Positions 5,847-10,564 of a stretch of 10,564 nt of DNA are shown one piece after another (position 1 is the first letter of the stretch; each line of letters starts with the position of its first letter). The stretch is from the NCBI GenBank assembly GCA_002469805.1, contig DKNW01000128.1:1-10564 (forward strand), given 5' to 3'. Made by a program: the position numbers and the translations under genes. Below the pieces are notes generated by a model, which ran no database searches, was not told the DNA's origin, and worked only from the letters and a program-made list of their open reading frames with translations. Origin of the DNA: Rhodobiaceae bacterium UBA7378. GTDB taxonomy: Bacteria; Pseudomonadota; Alphaproteobacteria; RS24.

Positions 5847-8645
5847 ATGTCCACACACGGTGACACTTCTACCTTGCGTATCGTTCTCGGTCCGACGAAT
5901 ACCGGCAAGACGCATCTGGCGATGGAGCGCATGCTGTCTTACCAGAGCGGTATGATCGGTCTACCCCTGCGCCTACTTGCGCGCGAGGTCTATGACCGCG
6001 TGCTCGCGGGGCACTTTGGCAAAGCCCACCGCGCAGATGTGGCACTTATCACTGGCGAGGAAAAAATCATACCGCCAAATGCCCGCTATTTTGTGTGCAC
6101 GACGGAAGCTATGCCCATTAGTCGCGAGGTTGATTTTGTGGCGGTTGACGAGGTGCAACTTGCCGCCGATCCCGAACGCGGGCACATCTTCACCGACCGT
6201 ATTCTGCACGCCCGTGGTCGCTACGAAACGCTACTGCTCGGTGCCACCACCATGGGAACGATCCTCAAAAACCTGCTCAGCACGCCCATCGAAAGCCGAC
6301 CTCGGTTTTCCGAACTACGCTGGAACGGTGCACAAAAGCTCTCACGCCTGCCGCGCCGCTCGGCGATCACGGCCTTCTCCGCCGATAATGTCTATGCCAT
6401 TGCCGAAGTAATCCGCCAACAACGTGGCGGTGCAGCCGTTGTCATGGGCGGTCTCAGCCCACGCACGCGCAACGCGCAAGTTGCGATGTACCAGTCAGGT
6501 GAAGTGGATTTCCTCGTCGCGACAGACGCAATTGGTATGGGCCTGAACATGGATGTCGACCATGTTGCCTTTGCACAGCAAAGAAAATTTGACGGGCGAC
6601 GTCACCGCGAACTGACACCGGCCGAACTTGCCCAGATCGCCGGTCGTGCAGGTCGGCACAAAAACGATGGCAGTTTCGGGGTGACAGCCGATCAAGCACT
6701 CTTTGATGAGGAACTGGTCGCACAAATCGAAAACCATGAATTTGACCCGATTAAATCGCTTATGTGGCGCAATCCTAATCTGGATTTTTCTACCCTGCCC
6801 GCGCTGATTATCAGTCTGGAACAACCAGCGCCGCGCCCGGGTTTGGCGCGCGCGCCCATGGCCGATGATATGCAAGCATTAAACCTCTTATCGCGCGACC
6901 CGGCCATAACCGACCTTGTCACCAGTGAACCCGATGTCCGATTGCTCTGGTCGGTCGCTCAAATTCCCGATTTCCGCAAAACAATGGCGAGCGAACACAG
7001 CAGCCTTGTCGGAGAAATTTATTCCTTTCTGCGCCAAGATGCAGGCGTTATTCCGACCGCGTGGCTGGATGAACAGATCGCCCGCTGTGACCGCGTTGAG
7101 GGGGACCTCGACACATTGTCCACCCGTCTCGCTCACATCCGCACCTGGACATATGTTGCCAATCGCAGTGACTGGCTGGAAGACCCACAACACTGGCAGG
7201 AGCGCAGCCGAACGGTTGAAGACCGGCTGTCCGATGCATTGCATATGAAGCTTATGGGTCAGTTTGTTGATAAGAACTCCTCAGCACTGATGCGCCGACT
7301 TAAAGGTCAGGAAGACGTGGCAGCCGAAATTGAACCAAATGGCGACCTGTTAGTCGCGGGCGAATATATGGGCCGGATCAATGGCCTGCGCATTGAACGC
7401 GACCCGAGGCTAAAGGGCGCGCCAGCAGGTACGGCACGCACCGCCGTTGAAAAGACCGCCAGCGACGCATTGCGCGGGCGGGCTTTGGCGATCGCAGCGG
7501 CGCCAAATGATGCATTTTCCCTGTCGGATACCGGCGATATTATCTGGCAGTCGGCGGCTATTGCCCGCATGCGTTTTAACGATGGAGACAATGATACATC
7601 ACCGTTGGCCTATTTGACGCCGACCGCACGCCTGCTGGCCGATGAAATGCTTAATGGTGACACCCGCCAACGCGCCGAGACACGGGTTACGCAATGGTTG
7701 CGTGAAAAAATCAGTGGCACGCTCAAGCCACTTTTCGACCTACAAGCCGCGACCGACCTTGATGGCCTCGCCCGTGGCGTCGCATTTCAATTGCTGGAAA
7801 ACAAAGGCAGTCTGCCGCGTGCCGATATTACCGAGATGCTGGCGCGGCTGGACCAGCCGCTGCGCGGGCAATTGCGCCGCTACGGTGTGCGTTTCGGAGC
7901 CTATAATATTTATATGCCGGCACTTTTGAAACCAGCCCCCGCTGCAATTTTAGCACTTGCGACCATGATCGAAGATGGGCGCAATGCGGCCCGCGATATC
8001 CGCAACCTGCCAGGCGCAGGGCTGACATCTGTGGCGCGCGAGAACCTGCCCAGCAGACAATATCGCGCCGCCGGATTTTACCCGACACGCGCGCGCGCCA
8101 TTCGCCTCGACATGCTGGAGAGACTTGCCGACCTTATTCGCCCACTACTGGCGCAATCGACATCGACGCGGCACTTTCAGATGAACGCTGACATGATGTC
8201 AATCATGGGGTGTGGCGCGCAAGATTTGGCGGAAATTTTAACCGAGCTCGGTTATGCACACACTCAGCCGGATGCGGATGCGCGCCCAGTCCTTAAGTCT
8301 GAACCAGAATCTGAGGCTACTGCGAAATTAGGGGAAGAGCCCCCAGCGCCTGAAGCGGTGGAAATTAATCCCGACGACCCGCTGACATGGCAATGGGTTC
8401 CCGCGCCGCGCCAGAAACGCGCTTCATCCGGCAATCGCAAAAAAGCATCGGCGCAAAAACCCGACGCCGCGCGCCAACGAAAAACATCGGCGCAAAAGTC
8501 ATCTCAGAAAAAACCACGGCGCGGGAAACCCGCGGCAAAAATTGATCCCAATTCACCATTTGCAGCCTTGCGTAATCTCACCCTCACGCCGCCGCAAAAC
8601 AACCAAAGCAAACAAAACCAGAAACACGAGTCCAATGACGGGTAA
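5847..8645 (+). CDS. Suv3-like DExH-box RNA helicase
   Basis: The 932-residue product resembles mitochondrial SUV3, an ATP-dependent RNA helicase that works with RNA-degrading enzymes. Visible superfamily 2 motifs are Walker A GPTNTGKTHLA (15-25), the Suv3-style DEVQ box (101-104), LGATTM (motif III, 131-136), TDAIGMGLNM (motif V, 226-235) and QIAGRAGR (motif VI, 263-270). A long helical middle and conserved-looking C-terminal region (for example RRYGVRFGAYNIYMPALL, 677-694) follow. From about 854 to 932 there is a disordered-looking Lys/Arg/Gln-rich tail with a short repeat, probably binding nucleic acid. I prefer ATG 5847, just before the conserved domain; a GTG at 5805 would add 14 residues, and neither start has a strong ribosome-binding site. 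The gene overlaps the S4 gene by 11 bases. The helicase class is secure; RNA turnover or ribosome assembly is inferred. An SOS-like box lies upstream. Confidence 0.9.
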   Translation: MSTHGDTSTLRIVLGPTNTGKTHLAMERMLSYQSGMIGLPLRLLAREVYDRVLAGHFGKAHRADVALITGEEKIIPPNARYFVCTTEAMPISREVDFVAVDEVQLAADPERGHIFTDRILHARGRYETLLLGATTMGTILKNLLSTPIESRPRFSELRWNGAQKLSRLPRRSAITAFSADNVYAIAEVIRQQRGGAAVVMGGLSPRTRNAQVAMYQSGEVDFLVATDAIGMGLNMDVDHVAFAQQRKFDGRRHRELTPAELAQIAGRAGRHKNDGSFGVTADQALFDEELVAQIENHEFDPIKSLMWRNPNLDFSTLPALIISLEQPAPRPGLARAPMADDMQALNLLSRDPAITDLVTSEPDVRLLWSVAQIPDFRKTMASEHSSLVGEIYSFLRQDAGVIPTAWLDEQIARCDRVEGDLDTLSTRLAHIRTWTYVANRSDWLEDPQHWQERSRTVEDRLSDALHMKLMGQFVDKNSSALMRRLKGQEDVAAEIEPNGDLLVAGEYMGRINGLRIERDPRLKGAPAGTARTAVEKTASDALRGRALAIAAAPNDAFSLSDTGDIIWQSAAIARMRFNDGDNDTSPLAYLTPTARLLADEMLNGDTRQRAETRVTQWLREKISGTLKPLFDLQAATDLDGLARGVAFQLLENKGSLPRADITEMLARLDQPLRGQLRRYGVRFGAYNIYMPALLKPAPAAILALATMIEDGRNAARDIRNLPGAGLTSVARENLPSRQYRAAGFYPTRARAIRLDMLERLADLIRPLLAQSTSTRHFQMNADMMSIMGCGAQDLAEILTELGYAHTQPDADARPVLKSEPESEATAKLGEEPPAPEAVEINPDDPLTWQWVPAPRQKRASSGNRKKASAQKPDAARQRKTSAQKSSQKKPRRGKPAAKIDPNSPFAALRNLTLTPPQNNQSKQNQKHESNDG
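8446..8497 (+). repeat. 13-base in-frame direct repeat in the helicase tail
   Basis: CATCGGCGCAAAA occurs at 8446-8458 and again at 8485-8497, 39 bases apart and in the same reading frame. It encodes the repeated SAQK of the basic tail. This suggests that the tail grew by local duplication. Confidence 0.6.
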
Positions 8646-9069
8646 TCCGTCGAACCCCAACAGCGGGCCTCAAAGCGGCGCCGATGCCTTTATGCGGCTC
8701 GATAAATGGCTGTGGCATGCGCGCTTCTTTAAATCGCGTAGCAGTGCTGGCACCTTCACGGCCAGTGGAAATGTGCGCATTAACGGTACTCGGCAAACCC
8801 GCAGTAGCGCCCGTGTGCGACCCGGCGACATGTTGACCTTCGCGTTGCACGGACACGTGCGTGTTATTGAGGTTCTCAGCTTGAGCGTGCGGCGCGGCCC
8901 TGCGGTCGAAGCCCAAACACTGTACCATGACCACGAGCCGCCCAGCCTCAAACCCAAATCCGAGCGCGACCGCCCACCGGCACAACGGGCACCAGGCGCA
9001 GGCCGACCCACAAAGCGGGACAGGCGGGTGCAAGACGCCTTTATCGAAAAAGGAAATTATCAGAGCTGA
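8635..9069 (+). CDS. S4-domain RNA-binding protein (HSP15-like)
   Basis: The 144-residue protein has a flexible N-terminal stretch (1-19), an S4 RNA-binding domain starting MRLDKWLWHARFFKSR at residue 20, continuing through NVRINGTRQ (47-55) and VRPGD (61-65), and a basic C-terminal tail ending near GAGRPTKRDRR (121-131). RLDKWLW is characteristic of the HSP15 (HslR) family; in E. coli that protein binds stalled 50S subunits carrying nascent chains and helps recycle them. The same role is plausible here but unproven. ATG 8635 lies inside the 3' end of the helicase gene in another frame (11-base overlap), so expression is probably translationally coupled; its own ribosome-binding site is weak. 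ATG 8692, directly at the S4 domain, is a possible alternative start. The neighbouring helicase fits a shared RNA or ribosome quality-control theme. Confidence 0.9.
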   Translation: MTGNPSNPNSGPQSGADAFMRLDKWLWHARFFKSRSSAGTFTASGNVRINGTRQTRSSARVRPGDMLTFALHGHVRVIEVLSLSVRRGPAVEAQTLYHDHEPPSLKPKSERDRPPAQRAPGAGRPTKRDRRVQDAFIEKGNYQS

Positions 9070-9076
9070 TGGCCTT

Positions 9077-9106
9077 TTGACGCATTCCAACGTGACATAT
9101 TGTATT
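9077..9106 (+). promoter_or_regulatory. Candidate promoter of the terB-like gene and fdxA
   Basis: TTGACG (9077-9082) lies 8 bases past the S4-gene stop, with TGTATT (9101-9106) after an 18-base spacer, or TATTGT (9098-9103) after 15. The -35 is good and identical to that of rpmB; the -10 is mediocre. A start near 9113 would leave a leader of about 20 bases. This would let the terB-like gene and fdxA be expressed apart from the helicase unit. Confidence 0.42.
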
Positions 9107-9134
9107 GGCGTGCAAGTCGCGCTAGACACTAACC

Positions 9135-9590
9135 ATGTTAGATCGATTAAAATCTGTTTTCGCCGCAGAAACGCCGTTACCGGAAACCCCCTCACCGGCT
9201 GACCGTCTTCACGTTGCCGCGGCCGCGCTCCTCATCCGCGCGGCGCAGATCGACGGGCATGTCGACACCCATGAACAACAGCTTTTGCAACGCCTAGTCG
9301 GGCCATATTTCGGGCTTGATGACGCAGAAGCGCGCGCCTTACTGGAACAGGCAACCGCAGCCATTGAAGCGGCCAATGATCTGTTTCAATTCACTCAGCA
9401 AATTAATGCCGAATTCGGGCCAGAGCATAAGCTGATGCTGGTTGAGCTGTTATGGCGTGTCGTGCTGGCAGATGGCGTGGTGGATGATTACGAAGCCAAT
9501 TTGTTGCGCCGTGTTGCGGGCCTCATTCATGTGACCGACCAAGACGCCGGCGCCGCGCGTAAACGGGCCGAAAGCGCCCCTATACTCTAG
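9135..9590 (+). CDS. TerB-like (COG4103-type) protein
   Basis: The 151-residue, mostly helical product resembles the TerB-like family annotated as tellurite resistance protein in many alphaproteobacteria. Its hallmark is an internal pseudo-repeat: DGHVDTHE at residues 40-47 and DGVVDDYE at 113-120, both fitting DGxxDxxE at the end of a helix. In TerB-fold proteins such acidic motifs can bind metal. No membrane segment or signal peptide is seen, so it is probably cytoplasmic. Nothing here supports real tellurite resistance; no other ter genes are nearby. A weak ribosome-binding site precedes ATG 9135. The stop is 17 bases before the fdxA ATG, so the two are cotranscribed. The molecular function is unknown; a metal-linked or stress role with the ferredoxin is a guess. 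Confidence 0.8.
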   Translation: MLDRLKSVFAAETPLPETPSPADRLHVAAAALLIRAAQIDGHVDTHEQQLLQRLVGPYFGLDDAEARALLEQATAAIEAANDLFQFTQQINAEFGPEHKLMLVELLWRVVLADGVVDDYEANLLRRVAGLIHVTDQDAGAARKRAESAPIL

Positions 9591-9607
9591 ATTACCCAGG
9601 AGATCTC

Positions 9608-9946
9608 ATGACCTACATCGTGACCGACGCCTGTATTAAATGCAAATATACCGATTGTGTTGAGGTTTGCCCCGTAGATTGCTTTTACGAAGGCGAGAAC
9701 ATGCTGGTTATTCACCCGGACGAATGCATTGATTGCGGCGTATGCGAGCCAGAATGCCCAGCTGAAGCCATAAAAGCGGACACGGAATCGAATCTGGAGA
9801 AATGGCTCGAGCTCAACACAAAATTCGCCGATATCTGGCCGAATCTCACCATGAAGAAAGATGCCCCCGCCGATGCCGATGATTTCGTCAACAAAGACGG
9901 GAAATTTGAAGAATTCTTTAGTGAAGCCCCTGGTGAAGGTGACTGA
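9608..9946 (+). CDS. fdxA: Seven-iron ferredoxin FdxA ([3Fe-4S][4Fe-4S])
   Basis: FdxA is a small soluble electron carrier with one [3Fe-4S] and one [4Fe-4S] cluster. The 112-residue product aligns with Azotobacter ferredoxin I, offset by one residue: C9, C17 and C50 should hold the 3Fe cluster; C21, C40, C43 and C46 the 4Fe cluster; C12 and C25 are the extra non-ligand cysteines. The C-terminal half (about 57-112) is the usual acidic extension of this ferredoxin type, including the WPN motif. AGGAG at 9598-9602 sits 5 bases before the ATG, the best ribosome-binding site in the window. Two stops stand in tandem (TGA TAG, 9944-9949). The gene follows the terB-like gene closely and precedes carD, a neighbour it keeps in many alphaproteobacteria. 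The redox partner cannot be told from sequence. Confidence 0.96.
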   Translation: MTYIVTDACIKCKYTDCVEVCPVDCFYEGENMLVIHPDECIDCGVCEPECPAEAIKADTESNLEKWLELNTKFADIWPNLTMKKDAPADADDFVNKDGKFEEFFSEAPGEGD

Positions 9947-9974
9947 TAGCAGCGGATAGGGCCGATAGGCGCGT

Positions 9975-10011
9975 AATTCAGCCACTTTAGGTCTGATTCG
10001 GGGTCTGAATT
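9975..10011 (+). terminator. Weak terminator candidate after fdxA
   Basis: AATTCAG (9975-9981) and CTGAATT (10005-10011) form a 7-bp inverted repeat with a 23-base loop, followed by GAATTTTTC. The long loop and AT-rich stem make this a poor terminator, and the T-run overlaps the carD promoter region. A direct repeat of GGTCTGA (9990-9996, 10002-10008) lies inside it. Confidence 0.25.
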
Positions 10012-10037
10012 GAATTTTTCTCAAAATATGTTATACT
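10010..10037 (+). promoter_or_regulatory. Sigma70-type promoter upstream of carD
   Basis: TTGAAT (10010-10015) is followed after 16 bases by TATACT (10032-10037), a five-of-six match to the -10 consensus in an AT-rich setting. The expected start is near 10044, leaving a leader of about 120 bases before the carD ATG. A GANTC site lies just upstream at 9995. Confidence 0.65.
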
Positions 10038-10046
10038 TACGTAAGT
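10035..10046. promoter_or_regulatory. 12-bp perfect palindrome over the carD transcription start
   Basis: ACTTACGTAAGT is a perfect palindrome that overlaps the end of the -10 box and the predicted start site. A homodimeric repressor bound there would block the promoter. TTATAC also occurs on both sides of its centre (10031-10036 and 10048-10053), as a direct repeat. The regulator is unknown. Confidence 0.45.
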
Positions 10047-10057
10047 TTTATACATGA

Positions 10058-10096
10058 CGGCGCATCCGGCAGTTTCGTGGTGCGACCGCTTTTTTT
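10058..10096 (+). terminator. Intrinsic-terminator-like hairpin in the carD leader
   Basis: CGG-CGCATC (10058-10066) pairs with GGTGCG-A-CCG (10079-10088), a nine-pair stem with one bulged A and one G-T pair, closing a 12-base loop. After C10089 comes a run of seven T (10090-10096). This is the only good Rho-independent terminator shape in the window. It lies downstream of the carD promoter and about 70 bases before the carD ATG, so it may act as an attenuator for carD, or may simply end fdxA transcripts. Confidence 0.6.
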
Positions 10097-10111
10097 GTGT
10101 TTGAAGCACAA

Positions 10112-10133
10112 TATTGCAAAACAAGCTGCAATA
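10112..10133 (+). repeat. Perfect 7-bp inverted repeat in the carD leader
   Basis: TATTGCA (10112-10118) and TGCAATA (10127-10133) are perfect complements around an 8-base spacer. It could be a second leader hairpin or an operator. It does not cover the GGAG ribosome-binding site of carD at 10153-10156. Confidence 0.45.
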
Positions 10134-10166
10134 CGACGTTTCAAGCAGTGACGGAGCAACATAAAA

Positions 10167-10564
10167 ATGGCGACGACGCGCAAAACAGCTGCTAAGGCAG
10201 CGCCAAAATCGGCAGGCAAAACAGCCGCCAAAGCAACGGCTAAGAAACCAACTGCTAAGGCTTCAGCAAAAGCCCCCGCGCGGAAAACCACCGCGAAAGC
10301 AACAAAGCCTGCGAGCAAAACGGCGGCGAAGCCGGCGGCCCGGAAATCTAGTGAAACGGCGGCTGGCACCAAAAAACAACCGCGGCGGTCAGCTAATGGC
10401 TTCAGAATAAACGAATTTATCGTGTATCCCGCGCATGGCGTCGGACAGATTATTGATATTTCGGCCCAAGAAATTGCCGGCATGAGCCTTGAGTTGTTTG
10501 TCGTTAACTTTGAAAAAGAGAAAATGGTGCTACGCGTGCCGCTGGAAAAGGCCAAACAGGTTGG
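10167..10564 (+). CDS. carD: CarD-family RNA polymerase-binding regulator, 3' end missing
   Basis: The frame is open from ATG 10167 to the window edge, giving 132 full codons. From about residue 78 the sequence is a CarD/CdnL N-terminal (RNAP-interacting, Tudor-like) domain: FRINEFIVYPAHGVGQI (79-95), then LELFVVNFEKEKMVLRVPL (108-126). Such proteins bind the RNA polymerase beta subunit and stabilise open promoter complexes. Residues 1-77 are an unusual basic tail. In the first 70 I count 24 Ala, 17 Lys and 3 Arg but a single acidic residue, with KTAAK repeated at 6-10, 18-22 and 51-55. This resembles histone H1-like bacterial tails and probably contacts DNA. GGAG at 10153-10156 is 10 bases before the ATG, slightly far but the best site available. 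The C-terminal helical domain lies beyond the window. The domain call is firm; the tail's role is inferred. Confidence 0.93.
   Translation, partial: MATTRKTAAKAAPKSAGKTAAKATAKKPTAKASAKAPARKTTAKATKPASKTAAKPAARKSSETAAGTKKQPRRSANGFRINEFIVYPAHGVGQIIDISAQEIAGMSLELFVVNFEKEKMVLRVPLEKAKQV

Noticed and set aside
8584..9195. 203-codon - strand frame across the S4 gene and the following gap
   Set aside because: It lies opposite the well-supported S4 protein and the start of the terB-like gene; the translation resembles no family I know.
9135..9590. Tellurite resistance operon
   Set aside because: Only a TerB-like fold is present; no terC, terD or other ter genes are nearby, so resistance is not supported.
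10037..10555. 172-codon Ala-rich - strand frame across carD
   Set aside because: It is the antisense image of the Lys/Ala-rich tail and the CarD domain; its low-complexity Ala/Leu/Val composition follows from the coding strand.
1..10564. Mobile element, CRISPR array, toxin-antitoxin or phage-defence system
   Set aside because: I saw no regularly spaced repeats, transposase or integrase motifs, or toxin-antitoxin pairs. All identified genes are housekeeping or metabolic types in familiar alphaproteobacterial neighbourhoods.

Overview
The window looks like chromosomal core DNA from an alphaproteobacterium. The evidence is two gene neighbourhoods common in that class: J-domain protein - cobS - cobT next to rpmB, and Suv3-like helicase - S4/HSP15 - fdxA - carD. 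The proteins also have alphaproteobacterial character, and a GTTC-N7-GTTC motif matches the LexA box of that class. I cannot name the order or genus. There are ten genes, eight complete and one cut at each end. No transposase, phage gene, CRISPR array, tRNA or rRNA is visible.

Bases 1-3382 (+ strand) hold the 3' end of a J-domain protein gene, then cobS and cobT. CobS and CobT are the AAA+ and VWA/MIDAS subunits that work with CobN (not in the window) to insert cobalt into the corrin ring in the aerobic B12 pathway. The three genes are tightly spaced with no visible promoter between them.

Bases 3379-5501 are on the - strand. An acyl-CoA dehydrogenase gene and a PaaI-type hotdog thioesterase gene form a two-gene operon, followed by rpmB (ribosomal protein L28). 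rpmB has its own good sigma70-type promoter, whose -35 box contains the thioesterase stop codon. rpmB and cobT converge so closely that their stop codons share one CTAG.

Bases 5502-5846 are a divergent intergenic region. It holds a candidate promoter for the lipid operon, an exact alphaproteobacterial SOS-box match and a small perfect inverted repeat.

Bases 5847-9069 (+ strand) encode a 932-residue Suv3-like DExH RNA helicase with a long basic tail, overlapping by 11 bases an S4-domain (HSP15-like) RNA-binding protein. These suggest an RNA or ribosome maintenance unit. Next come a TerB/COG4103-like protein, probably with its own promoter, and the seven-iron ferredoxin FdxA.

Bases 9947-10564 hold the most unusual material. 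A strong promoter with a 12-bp palindrome over its start site is followed at once by an intrinsic-terminator-like hairpin, then a second hairpin. After these comes the start of a CarD-family RNA polymerase-binding regulator whose first ~77 residues are a lysine/alanine-rich, histone-H1-like tail. I see no wholly new multi-gene system. The carD leader and tail, and the possible SOS control of the helicase unit, are the best leads.
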